In this document: in pieces, positions 52,059 through 60,674 of the stretch
How the letters are laid out: each line of letters begins with the position of its first letter
How positions within the stretch are numbered: position 1 is the stretch's first letter
NCBI GenBank assembly: GCA_910584865.1
Contig: CAJUCE010000002.1
Coordinates: 246,137-310,136 of the forward strand
Source of the DNA: an uncultured Acetatifactor sp.
GTDB taxonomy: Bacteria; Bacillota; Clostridia; Lachnospirales; Lachnospiraceae
DNA length: 64,000 nucleotides
Reading direction: 5' to 3'
Made by a program: the position numbers and the translations under genes
Notes under the pieces: model-generated
Seen by the model: only the letters and a program-made list of their open reading frames with translations
What the model was told of the DNA's origin: nothing
Database searches by the model: none

Positions 52059-53009
52059 TTGGAACAGATAAGGAATGATGCCCATCTGGTTATGGATGAG
52101 GTGAGTAAGGTAATCGTGGGCAAGGACGATTGTATAGAGAAGGTGATGGCTGCCATTCTGGCCCGGGGGCATGTCCTGTTGGAGGATGTGCCGGGGGTGG
52201 GAAAGACGGAGATGGCCATTGCCTTTTCCAGAGCCTGCGGGCTGAAGTCCAATCGGGTACAGTTTACTCCGGATGTGATGCCGGCGGATTTGACGGGATT
52301 CTCCCTGTATCAGAAGGAGGAGGGCCGTTTTGTATACCATCCGGGGGCCGTGATGTGCAATCTGCTGCTTGCGGATGAAATCAACAGAACTTCTCCGAAG
52401 ACCCAGTCCGCTTTGCTGGAGGTCATGGAAGAAGGAAATGTGACCGTAGACGGTGTTACCAGACAGGTGCCCCGTCCGTTTATTGTACTTGCAACCCAGA
52501 ATCCGGTGGGATCCTTTGGCACACAGAGGCTGCCCGAGGCCCAGATGGACCGCTTTCTGATCTGTATCAGCATGGGATATCCCAGTGTGGAAGACGAGAT
52601 TGCCATGCTGAAGAGCCGCCGCCAGGGAAGACCTCTGGCTCAGGTGGCGCCGGTGATCGACGGGGAGAAATTGCAGAACATGCAGGAAGAGACGGAAGAG
52701 ATCTTCATCCATGATGCTTTGTATAAATATATGACACTCCTGTCAGCGGCCACCAGAGAGCATGAGCTGCTGGAGCTGGGGATCAGTCCTCGGGGAACAC
52801 TGGCCCTGGGGAAGATGGCAAGAGCCTATGCCTATATCGCAGGAAGAAACTATTGTGTGCCGAAGGATATCAAGAGGGCGTTTTCGGATGTGGGAATTCA
52901 CCGGATCAGGCTGAATCAGAAGGCCAGGATCAGCGGAAAGCGGGCGGAGGATATTCTGGAAGAGACGCTGGGGCGGGTGAAGGAACCCCGGCTGGGCGAG
53001 AGAGTATGA
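52059..53009 (+). CDS. MoxR family AAA+ ATPase
   Basis: A 316-residue MoxR ATPase: Walker A EDVPGVGKTEMA (Gly46-Thr50), Walker B LLLADEINRTSPKTQ, and sensor-1-like VLATQNPVGSFGTQRLPEAQ. MoxR proteins act as chaperones for partner proteins and pair with DUF58 and transglutaminase genes, as here. TTG 52059 is chosen because AAGGA lies 8 nt upstream; TTG 52020, overlapping the previous stop, lacks a ribosome site. The stop overlaps the next ATG. Confidence 0.92.
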   Translation: MEQIRNDAHLVMDEVSKVIVGKDDCIEKVMAAILARGHVLLEDVPGVGKTEMAIAFSRACGLKSNRVQFTPDVMPADLTGFSLYQKEEGRFVYHPGAVMCNLLLADEINRTSPKTQSALLEVMEEGNVTVDGVTRQVPRPFIVLATQNPVGSFGTQRLPEAQMDRFLICISMGYPSVEDEIAMLKSRRQGRPLAQVAPVIDGEKLQNMQEETEEIFIHDALYKYMTLLSAATREHELLELGISPRGTLALGKMARAYAYIAGRNYCVPKDIKRAFSDVGIHRIRLNQKARISGKRAEDILEETLGRVKEPRLGERV

Positions 53010-54016
53010 TCAGGAGAAGAATCTGTTATCTGCTGCTTTTGGCGGCGGGCATATTTTTTATGATGCTGTACAATTTTCAGGGACTTCGGTTTTTAATCTG
53101 CTGTGTGTTCTTTATTCCCCTTGTCTCTTGGATCGTTTTGATTTTCCAGCTATTTTTCTGCAGGATTGAGTGGGAGGCGCAGATGCCCTGCGTGATGCGG
53201 GGAGAAGAGGCCCGGATCGGCGTATTCGTGGAAAACAGAAGTATCCTTCCCCTGTCCAGGGTCATGGTGGAGCTGCGGTGGAAAGCCCCCGGAGAAAGGG
53301 CGAGGCGTTTGAAAAGGCAGTGTCCGGGCTTGAGCGGGCAGGATAGGGAAATGCTGCTGTTTTCGTTGGAGGCAAAACATTGCGGCAGGGCGGCGATCGA
53401 GCTGAGGCGGATGTTCGTATATGACTATCTGGGAATCTTCAGACTGCCCGCAGGGAGGAAGAGAAAGGGAACGATTTATATTCTGCCGCGGATCGAGCCC
53501 ATACCCGCCCAGGTGGGGGAGGCATATACCCGGATTCTGCAGGAGAGCGGCGGAGAGAAGGAGGGAGATCTGCTGCTGCGGGATTTCCGGCCGGGGGACA
53601 GCCTGCACCGGGTCTATTGGAAGCTGCTGGCCAAAGGCGGTGAAATGCAGGTCAGAGACTTCGAGTACAGTAATTCGGTGACTGTCCTTTTGAATTTTCG
53701 GGAGACATTCAGAAAGCAGGCAGACGCATGGGACAGATATCTGGACAGGGCATGTTCCCTGCTGTATTTTTTTGCAGGGGAGCGTAAGAGCAATGCCCCC
53801 CTTATTCCGGAAGTGATATGGCGGCAGGGGGAGGCGTTTAGAAGCTGTCAGATTTCCGACCAGGACGCGGTACAGGCATGGGTTTTCAGGATGATTGAAG
53901 AGGATGATACAGGTCGGATTTTGCCGGAAAATGAGGTCCCGGCTCCGGAGCGGGTGTGGCATCTGGAGGAGGACGGCGGACTGTATTTTGGAGAACAGTG
54001 TGTATATGAGGAGTAA
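53006..54016 (+). CDS. DUF58 domain membrane protein
   Basis: A 336-residue protein with two adjacent N-terminal hydrophobic helices (about 6-50), a beta-rich middle, and the DUF58 signature around residues 190-215 (LLLRDFRPGDSLHRVYWKL). DUF58 proteins resemble von Willebrand A-type folds and always travel with MoxR ATPases. The start overlaps the moxR-like stop (ATGA), and the stop overlaps the next gene by 11 nt. Confidence 0.9.
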   Translation: MIRRRICYLLLLAAGIFFMMLYNFQGLRFLICCVFFIPLVSWIVLIFQLFFCRIEWEAQMPCVMRGEEARIGVFVENRSILPLSRVMVELRWKAPGERARRLKRQCPGLSGQDREMLLFSLEAKHCGRAAIELRRMFVYDYLGIFRLPAGRKRKGTIYILPRIEPIPAQVGEAYTRILQESGGEKEGDLLLRDFRPGDSLHRVYWKLLAKGGEMQVRDFEYSNSVTVLLNFRETFRKQADAWDRYLDRACSLLYFFAGERKSNAPLIPEVIWRQGEAFRSCQISDQDAVQAWVFRMIEEDDTGRILPENEVPAPERVWHLEEDGGLYFGEQCVYEE

Positions 54017-56486
54017 TGCGGAGAGGCTGATAAAATATGGATTCCACTGGCTGCTGCTGGCTGTGAACAGCATCGGCGTCACAGGCGCTATGCTGGAGGT
54101 ATTGGAGGTACCCTGGAGAAAATTTCCGCCCGGCGCAGCCGCGGTGCTTTTCGGCGCTCTATTCTGTTTCTGCGGAATCGGAGCGCTTTTTCGCATGGGG
54201 CGCAGTGGGAGGAAAGTGGCGTTTGGACTGTGCTGTTTTGCCGTCCTGTATCTGCTCCTGGGGCTGCTCTGGAGGGATGTGCTGGCAGAGAGCGCCTGGA
54301 TTACCTTGAAAAATGCAGTGGACAATCTGAACAAGCGATACCAGTTTCATATCGTATGGCCCAAACCGGTTTCAGACTGGAATACGACGGGGCAGGACAG
54401 TAATGTTATGATTTTCGGCATCCTGTACGTGCTGCTTCCCATGGAGCTTTTGGCCGGCTATATAGGGCGGTATGACAGGGGATTTTGTCTGATTGTGGGA
54501 AACGGGTTGTGGCTCACCGCAGCCTGTGCCTGTGATCTGTTTCCCGGCTATTTTTTTTTGGCGCTGTGCGTGATGGGCGCGGCGGGAACGCTGACCCAGA
54601 GAGACTTTGGAGAAAATCCTGCGGCAGGAGCAGCGGTTGGGACAGGGATGATGGCGCTAACAGGGATAGTGATGGCCTTTTCTTATTCGGTGCTTCTTCC
54701 GTTGATGGATGTACAATATGAGATTTGGGAGGAGGCCAGGGGTGATTTTTACAGGATTGTCAATGAAGACTGGATTCCCAGAGTCAAAAGCATGCTGCCT
54801 GGCGGCGGCTTTGGTCCGGGTGTCGATGTGACGGGAAGGCTGGGCCGAAGCGATTTCTTTGCGTATACGGGCACGGATGCCTACCGGGTGACTGTGGACA
54901 GGAAGCCCCAGGGCGTATTATATCTGAAAGGTTTTGTGGGAGGGACGTATGTTGGGGCGGAATGGGAGGATTTTCCGGACTTTTTTCTGGAGGACTATTA
55001 TGAGAATGCCGGAATGGAGCTGCCCGGGCACTATTCCGATTTGGTGAACATCGGTTATGAGGCTGCTGGGACGCTGGCGCGGTGGGCGGAGCCAGGTTAT
55101 ATAAGCATCGAGGAACTGGGTGGTCAGGGAAGTTACGCGATCTATCCTTACGGCGCACAGCTGTCGGAGGAGGAACGGGTCCGCGGTGATACCAGCGTGG
55201 AACGCAGGAGGCGGGAATATGGTTTTCAATACTATTTTCTCTCCGGTTTTAATACAGGAATAGTTTTGCCGGAGGAGGTAAGGAGTACAGAGGAAAGGTA
55301 CCGAAAGTATGTGTATGACAGCTTTCTGGAATATCCACGGGAGCTGACAGCGCTTACGGAAGCGCTTGAGGGGGCCGAAATCAGGACAGACAGCGTGTAT
55401 CATTGCATTATGGATCTGATGGACTTCCTGGATAAGGAGGCAGAATATGATCTGGATACGGAGAATCCGCCGCCCGGGGCTGATTTTGTGGAGTATTTTC
55501 TCTTCCAAAGCCATAGGGGATATTGTATGCATTTTGCATCTGCGGCAGTGCTGTCGCTGCGCTATTTCGGTATTCCGGCCCGCTATGTGACCGGGTATAC
55601 GGTCTCTCCCTCAGACTTTTCCGGGAAAGAGGACGGCGGATATACGGCGGTGCTCACCGGGAAGCAGGCTCATGCGTGGGCAGAGATTTATCTGGATTCC
55701 ATAGGCTGGGTGCCGGTGGAGATGACGCCGGGAGCAGTGGCTCTTCCGGAGGATAACCGGATGGAGATGGCGGCGCAGATCAGGCAGCTGACAGGGGAGA
55801 ACCTGGTCATGGCCGGGAACGAGGATGCATGGCGGCAGGACAGAACAGATTGGCAGCATGGTGAGGACAACGATAGGGAAGGGACTTCGGGCGGCAGCAG
55901 GGAGCCGTTATACGGACTTGAAGAGATGACGGACGGACAGGAAGAGAGTTTATCCGCACAGACGGATAAAAGGACGGAGTTCCCGACCGTAACACAGGAA
56001 ACGGCGGGAGAGGAACCCGTACAGGAGCGCTTCGAGCCGAAAGAGGGTTCGGAGGCATCTTGGGGAAAACTGACCATGATTCTGCTCTGGGCTGGAACGG
56101 CGGCCGTATTGTCGGTTGTGTACGTACTGTACAGGATGCGGCGGCGAAGCCGCGCAGAAGCATTTGGGAGGGCACAGCCGCGGGAGAAGATTTTCCTCCT
56201 GTACCGAAATCTGAGAGCCGTGCTTCACATAGCGGGATGCCCCAGAAGCCTGGCGTTGGACGGAGAAGTGTTCAGGCGGATTTTGGAGGAGCGTTTTTCG
56301 GTGAGCGAAGAAGAATATACGCTTTTTTGTAATATATTGGAGAAAAGCAGCTTTGGCAGGGAGGAACCCCGGGAAGAGGAGCTTCAGGCGGTATATGCCA
56401 TGCGCGACAGGCTGCTGAAGGGAGCATGGGAAGAGGCGCCCTTTTATAAGAAAGTGCTGATAGGAAGGTTTCGGCACTGTATATAA
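54006..56486 (+). CDS. Large membrane transglutaminase-like protein (TgpA type)
   Basis: An 826-residue protein completing the MoxR/DUF58/transglutaminase trio. It has several N-terminal hydrophobic helices (to about residue 235), an extracytoplasmic region with the transglutaminase core (Cys507 in GYCMHFASAAVL, His556 in KQAHAWAEIYL), another hydrophobic helix near 692-710 and a cytoplasmic DUF4129-like tail. The position usually held by the catalytic Asp (GWVPVDxTPG) is Glu572 (GWVPVEMTPG). Function probably envelope-related; substrate unknown. Confidence 0.88.
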   Translation: MRSNAERLIKYGFHWLLLAVNSIGVTGAMLEVLEVPWRKFPPGAAAVLFGALFCFCGIGALFRMGRSGRKVAFGLCCFAVLYLLLGLLWRDVLAESAWITLKNAVDNLNKRYQFHIVWPKPVSDWNTTGQDSNVMIFGILYVLLPMELLAGYIGRYDRGFCLIVGNGLWLTAACACDLFPGYFFLALCVMGAAGTLTQRDFGENPAAGAAVGTGMMALTGIVMAFSYSVLLPLMDVQYEIWEEARGDFYRIVNEDWIPRVKSMLPGGGFGPGVDVTGRLGRSDFFAYTGTDAYRVTVDRKPQGVLYLKGFVGGTYVGAEWEDFPDFFLEDYYENAGMELPGHYSDLVNIGYEAAGTLARWAEPGYISIEELGGQGSYAIYPYGAQLSEEERVRGDTSVERRRREYGFQYYFLSGFNTGIVLPEEVRSTEERYRKYVYDSFLEYPRELTALTEALEGAEIRTDSVYHCIMDLMDFLDKEAEYDLDTENPPPGADFVEYFLFQSHRGYCMHFASAAVLSLRYFGIPARYVTGYTVSPSDFSGKEDGGYTAVLTGKQAHAWAEIYLDSIGWVPVEMTPGAVALPEDNRMEMAAQIRQLTGENLVMAGNEDAWRQDRTDWQHGEDNDREGTSGGSREPLYGLEEMTDGQEESLSAQTDKRTEFPTVTQETAGEEPVQERFEPKEGSEASWGKLTMILLWAGTAAVLSVVYVLYRMRRRSRAEAFGRAQPREKIFLLYRNLRAVLHIAGCPRSLALDGEVFRRILEERFSVSEEEYTLFCNILEKSSFGREEPREEELQAVYAMRDRLLKGAWEEAPFYKKVLIGRFRHCI

Positions 56487-56516
56487 GGAGCACGCAGTTT
56501 CTGAGAGGAGAGAAAG

Positions 56517-57995
56517 ATGCTGGCAGTAGAATTGAACAGAACGAATTTCGAGTATGATGTGCATTCCATCGTGAAGGCCTTTTATCCGGAGGAGCAGGTT
56601 CATGTGATCACCCCCGAGATGAGCGAGGAGAAAAAAGCAGGGCTCCGGGATGCTGTCAGATTTAAAGTAGAGCTGCGGGAGGATGGCGGTACGCTTTGGA
56701 TAGAGGGAGAGAAGCGGGACTGGAAACAGGCCGGGGAGGGAGAAAAAGAATATAAATATGCGTTTAAATGCTTTCTATACCGCGTGTTAAGCCAGGTGAC
56801 GGGACGCTGTCTGCCCTGGGGAAGTCTCACGGGAATCCGCCCCACGAAGATCGCATACGGACTGTTAGAGCAGGGCAGAAGTGTTCCGGAGATCGTGGCC
56901 TATTACATGGAAAAATATGATGTCAGCAAAGAAAAGGCGGAGCTGGCCGTGGATATTGCCGGGCGGGAGAGGGCGCTGCTGGCCGGGATCAGCCATGGAA
57001 ACGAGGGAGGGCAGCAGGGAGGAGACGTCCCGGGATACAGCCTTTATATAGGGATTCCGTTCTGTCCCACTACCTGTCTCTACTGTTCCTTCACATCCTT
57101 TCCTATCGGCGCATACCGCAGACAGGCAGACGCCTATCTGGATTGTCTGATACAGGAGATAAGCTATGTGGCAAAGCTGTATGCGGACAGAATCCTGGAT
57201 ACGGTCTATATCGGCGGCGGAACGCCCACTACGCTGGAGCCGGAGCAGCTGGAGAGGCTGCTTCGGAATCTGAGGGAGAAGTTTGATTTCTCACAGGTGA
57301 AGGAGTTTACCGTGGAAGCGGGCCGGGCCGACAGCATTACGGCAGATAAGCTGCAGGTATTCAAAAAATACGGGGTGGGCAGGATCTCTGTCAATCCCCA
57401 GACCATGAATCAGAAAACGCTGGACTATATCGGCAGAAAGGCTTCTGTGGAGGATGTAAGGCGCGCTTATGAGCTGGCCCGTGCCATGGGCTTTGACAAT
57501 ATCAATATGGACCTGATTCTCGGTCTTCCCGGAGAGGCGGAAGGAGAGGTAAGGCACACCATGGAAAGCGTGGTGGAGATGGCTCCGGACAGCCTGACAG
57601 TGCATTCGCTTGCGGTGAAGAGAGGCTCACGGCTGAATCAGCGGATTCTGGAGGACGGAATTGCGGATTTGGGACGCAATACGGAGGAAATCATGGAGAT
57701 TGCGGCAGCAGGAGCGAGAGAGCTGGGGCTGGTTCCCTATTATCTCTACCGCCAGAAAAATATGGCGGGGAATTTCGAGAATGTGGGGTATGCCAGGGAG
57801 GGGAAGCTGGGGTTGTATAATATTTTGATTATGGAGGAGAAACAGACCATAGTAGCCTGCGGCGCTGGAAGCACGTCAAAACGGGTGTATCCGGACGGAC
57901 GTATCGAGCGGAGCGAGAATGTGAAGGATGTTTCCCAATATATCGAGAGAATCGGGGAAATGATAGAAAGAAAACGTGTGTTGCTGAATGATTAA
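56517..57995 (+). CDS. hemZ: HemZ-type radical SAM protein (oxygen-independent coproporphyrinogen III oxidase-like)
   Basis: A 492-residue radical SAM enzyme. The 4Fe-4S motif is C183-x3-C187-x2-C190 (FCPTTCLYCSF), followed by YIGGGTPTTLEPEQ and GRISVNPQTMNQKTL, which is the HemN/HemZ/HemW pattern. The N-terminal ~170 residues are the extra HemZ domain (CLPWGSLTGIRPTKIAYGLL). Clostridial HemZ proteins are conserved in genomes without full heme synthesis, so coproporphyrinogen oxidation is not assured. It is the last chromosomal-type gene before the conjugative element. Confidence 0.9.
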   Translation: MLAVELNRTNFEYDVHSIVKAFYPEEQVHVITPEMSEEKKAGLRDAVRFKVELREDGGTLWIEGEKRDWKQAGEGEKEYKYAFKCFLYRVLSQVTGRCLPWGSLTGIRPTKIAYGLLEQGRSVPEIVAYYMEKYDVSKEKAELAVDIAGRERALLAGISHGNEGGQQGGDVPGYSLYIGIPFCPTTCLYCSFTSFPIGAYRRQADAYLDCLIQEISYVAKLYADRILDTVYIGGGTPTTLEPEQLERLLRNLREKFDFSQVKEFTVEAGRADSITADKLQVFKKYGVGRISVNPQTMNQKTLDYIGRKASVEDVRRAYELARAMGFDNINMDLILGLPGEAEGEVRHTMESVVEMAPDSLTVHSLAVKRGSRLNQRILEDGIADLGRNTEEIMEIAAAGARELGLVPYYLYRQKNMAGNFENVGYAREGKLGLYNILIMEEKQTIVACGAGSTSKRVYPDGRIERSENVKDVSQYIERIGEMIERKRVLLND

Positions 57996-58088
57996 AATTC
58001 AAAATTCGGACTGAAATTATTGAGTGTGATGCGGATTTTCGGGTACAACAAAAACACCGGAAGTCCAACAAATGTCCAACAAATTTTT

Positions 58089-58118
58089 TTGCGTTGGTAC
58101 ATCATAATACGCTATAAT
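58089..58118 (+). promoter_or_regulatory. Promoter at the left end of the conjugative element
   Basis: TTGCGT at 58089-58094 and TATAAT at 58113-58118, spaced 18 nt. The transcript would meet the terminator at 58170 before any gene, so it may make a short RNA or serve read-through control. Confidence 0.5.
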
Positions 58119-58169
58119 GCAATTTTCATCTCGAAGTCCAACAAAATCAGTGTAAATCCACAGATTCCT

Positions 58170-58206
58170 AAGGAGCGTTTCGGAAATAATCGAAACGCTC
58201 CTTTTT
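58170..58206 (+). terminator. Terminator in the hemZ-element junction
   Basis: AAGGAGCGTTTCG (58170-58182) pairs perfectly over 13 bp with 58191-58203 around GAAATAAT, followed by a T-run. Confidence 0.88.
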
Positions 58207-58325
58207 GCGCCTTTTAAGCGGGATTTTAGCCTTTTATGAAGGAAGTATAAAAGCAGGCTAGTCCAACAAATTAAAATGCCCATTTGGTAGCAGTCATTTT
58301 ATTTAAAGAAAAGGAGGTTCACGGG

Positions 58326-58844
58326 ATGAACAACACAGCGTTAAGAGCAGAGGTGCAAAGCACCAATAACACACACATGGTTTTTGCAAACGAGCAACAT
58401 GAGAAATTTTATTTTGAGAAACTGGTACAGGCAAGGTATCAGGACTGTTATCACAAGGCGCTGATCTACATTCTCGGCATTTCAGAGGACACAAGGAATC
58501 ACTTCAGCCAGATTTACGATATAAAGTCCGGGTACATCAAAACAGAATGTCTGCACCAGGGATGGCAGACAAGCGGCAGTGTCCGGGTGGTGAGGCTTGC
58601 CTTTAACCTTTACACAGACGGAACGCCGAGTGTTGACGATTATAAGCGCAAGGACGAACAGATCAGGGAGTGCGGGGAGTATTCGGTAAGCGATATTTTC
58701 TGCTGCGGCTATGCGATGTACTTCTGGCAGGGCATCAAGCTCCGTTACCCGGAATACTGCAAAAAGCAGAAGTCCATGGAAGAAATCCTTGCAGAAATGG
58801 AGAGGAAACGTGCTGAAAATTCGACTGATGGGAACGAAGAATGA
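58326..58844 (+). CDS. Conserved conjugative-element protein (DUF6075-like)
   Basis: A 172-residue soluble protein starting at ATG 58326, 8 nt after AAGGAGGT. Sequence such as FANEQHEKFYFEKLVQARYQ and DIFCCGYAMYFWQGIKLRYP resembles the DUF6075 proteins found at the left end of Tn1549-like elements in Lachnospiraceae; I name the family from memory and cannot verify it. No known function. First gene of the element's operon. Confidence 0.7.
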   Translation: MNNTALRAEVQSTNNTHMVFANEQHEKFYFEKLVQARYQDCYHKALIYILGISEDTRNHFSQIYDIKSGYIKTECLHQGWQTSGSVRVVRLAFNLYTDGTPSVDDYKRKDEQIRECGEYSVSDIFCCGYAMYFWQGIKLRYPEYCKKQKSMEEILAEMERKRAENSTDGNEE

Positions 58845-58992
58845 TATTAAGTGGTTCGAGAAGATTCTGCAAAGACAGCCTAAAGTGGCTGTGACGGAAG
58901 TTTCCGAGCTGTACCGGAACAAGGGTACAAACAGGTATTACCGGGCTTATGTGGAAGTGCAGAAAGCCAACATCAAAGAAAAATCTAACTAA
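58810..58992 (+). CDS. Small conjugative-element protein (DUF3970-like)
   Basis: A 60-residue protein from GTG 58810 (GGAGAGGAAAC upstream), overlapping the previous gene by 35 nt. Sequence KIRLMGTKNDIKWFEKIL and ELYRNKGTNRYYRAYVEV resembles the small DUF3970 proteins of ICEs and plasmids. The longer frame from 58711 is out-of-frame coding in the upstream gene and is not used. Confidence 0.72.
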   Translation: MLKIRLMGTKNDIKWFEKILQRQPKVAVTEVSELYRNKGTNRYYRAYVEVQKANIKEKSN

Positions 58993-59009
58993 TACGGAGG
59001 AATAAAACC

Positions 59010-59795
59010 ATGTGTAAAATTATAGCAATCGCAAACCAGAAAGGCGGTGTCGGCAAGACAACCACAACAAGCAACTTAGGGATCGGGTTGGCAAAGCAGG
59101 GAAAGAAAGTTTTAGTTATTGACGCAGATGCACAGGGAAGTCTGACCGCAAGCCTTGGCTTCACGGAGCCGGACAAGTTGGAAGTCACCCTTGCGAATGT
59201 ACTGGAAAAGGTAATTAACGATGAGGAAATGGAACCGGGCTACGGTATCTTAAAGCATGGCGAGGGGATTGACCTGATGCCGGGGAACATTGAGCTGTCC
59301 GGTCTGGAGGTTTCCCTTGTGAACGTGATGAGCAGAGAAATCATGATGCGCTCTTATATGGACATGGTAAAGGAACAGTACGATTATATCCTGATTGACT
59401 GTATGCCCTCGCTTGGCATGATTACCATAAATGCCTTTGCCTGTGCGGACAGCATACTGATACCCGTACAGGCCGCATACCTGCCCGTGAAAGGTCTGGA
59501 ACAGCTTATTAAGACCATAGGCAAGGTAAAGCGGCAGATCAATCCCAAACTGGAGATAGAGGGTATTCTGCTGACAATGGTAGACAACCGTACTAATTAT
59601 GCGAGGGATATTACAGCGCTGCTTATTGAAACGTATGGGAGCAGGGTACGGATATTTGAGAACAGCATACCGATGTCGGTAAGGGCTGCGGAAACTTCTG
59701 CGGAAGGTGTCAGCATCTACCAGCATGACCCGAAAGGCAGGGTTGCGGGCGCATACCAGTCTTTGACGGAGGAGGTGCTTGGTAATGGGCAGTAG
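59010..59795 (+). CDS. parA: ParA/Soj-type partition ATPase
   Basis: A 261-residue Walker-type partition ATPase: deviant Walker A QKGGVGKTTTTSNLG (Lys11, Lys16), VIDADAQGSLT, and DYILIDCMPSLGMIT as Walker B. Works with ParB to stabilise the element when circular. CGGAGG precedes ATG 59010. Overlaps the parB start by 11 nt. Confidence 0.93.
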   Translation: MCKIIAIANQKGGVGKTTTTSNLGIGLAKQGKKVLVIDADAQGSLTASLGFTEPDKLEVTLANVLEKVINDEEMEPGYGILKHGEGIDLMPGNIELSGLEVSLVNVMSREIMMRSYMDMVKEQYDYILIDCMPSLGMITINAFACADSILIPVQAAYLPVKGLEQLIKTIGKVKRQINPKLEIEGILLTMVDNRTNYARDITALLIETYGSRVRIFENSIPMSVRAAETSAEGVSIYQHDPKGRVAGAYQSLTEEVLGNGQ

Positions 59796-60660
59796 GGCAG
59801 GGAGCGCATCAAAAGTCAAACTGAACAGCTTTGACGATTTATTTGGCGGTGCGGAAAATACAGCAGGGGAGCAGATTATCCATGTGAAACTGACTGATTT
59901 ACATACATTCAAAGGACACCCTTTCCGTGTCCTGGATGATGAAAAGATGGAAGAAACTACGGAGAGTATCAGCAGGTACGGTGTGCTTGTGCCAGGGATT
60001 GCAAGACCAAGGGAAGGCGGCGGCTATGAGATCATAGCCGGACACCGGAGGAAACGGGGTTCTGAAAGGGCAGGACTGGACACGATGCCCGTCATTGTCA
60101 GGAATTATACGGACGATGAAGCCACGATAATCATGGTGGATTCCAATATCCAGCGGGAGGACATCTTACCGAGCGAAAAAGCAAAGGCTTATGCCATGAA
60201 GTACGAAGCAATGAAACACCAGGGAAGCAAAGGCGGCAGCACCCTTGACGAAGTGGGGGAAGCTGCCGGGGAGAGCGGAAAGACGGTGCAGAGGTATGTG
60301 TGGCTCTCACGGCTGTCTGACGGGCTTCTGGGCATGGTGGACGCAAGGAAGATAGGAATATCGCAGGGAGTGGATATTTCCTTTCTGTCAGAGGAACAGC
60401 AGCAGTATGTGGAGGTCATTCTTCAGGAAACGGGAGCAGCGGTTTCCAACGCACAGGCGGCAAAGCTGAAAGAGTATGGAAAAAGCGGCGAGCTTACGCT
60501 TGCGATGGTGCGGCTGATACTGACGGAAGAAAAAACCAAAGAGAGAAAGGTAACAATCAAGGGCGATAAGATCAGCCAGTATTTTTCAGAGGACTATTCC
60601 ACTGATGACATAGAGGGCATCATTATCCAGCTTTTGGAGGAATGGCGGAAGAAACAGTGA
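59785..60660 (+). CDS. parB: ParB/Spo0J-type partition protein
   Basis: A 291-residue ParB: N-terminal nuclease-like/CTPase domain (GHPFRVLDDEKMEETTESI, REGGGYEIIAGHRRKRGSER, DSNIQREDILPSEKAKAY) and a helix-turn-helix region (SGKTVQRYVWLSRLSDGLL). ATG 59785 follows GGAGGAGG. Binds parS-like sites, which I could not locate in the window. Confidence 0.92.
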   Translation: MGSRAGSASKVKLNSFDDLFGGAENTAGEQIIHVKLTDLHTFKGHPFRVLDDEKMEETTESISRYGVLVPGIARPREGGGYEIIAGHRRKRGSERAGLDTMPVIVRNYTDDEATIIMVDSNIQREDILPSEKAKAYAMKYEAMKHQGSKGGSTLDEVGEAAGESGKTVQRYVWLSRLSDGLLGMVDARKIGISQGVDISFLSEEQQQYVEVILQETGAAVSNAQAAKLKEYGKSGELTLAMVRLILTEEKTKERKVTIKGDKISQYFSEDYSTDDIEGIIIQLLEEWRKKQ

Positions 60661-60674
60661 AGGGGGGCGGTAAC

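Larger units (their letters stand above)
57996..58325 (+). other. Junction region between hemZ and the conjugative element
   Basis: A 330-nt noncoding stretch holding the left end of the element. It contains four copies of GTCCAACAAA (58063-58072, 58074-58083, 58136-58145, 58261-58270), in the same orientation, a promoter (58089-58118) and a terminator (58170-58206). Such direct repeats near an element end are typical of integrase arm-binding sites. The exact attachment core cannot be fixed without the other end. Confidence 0.55.
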
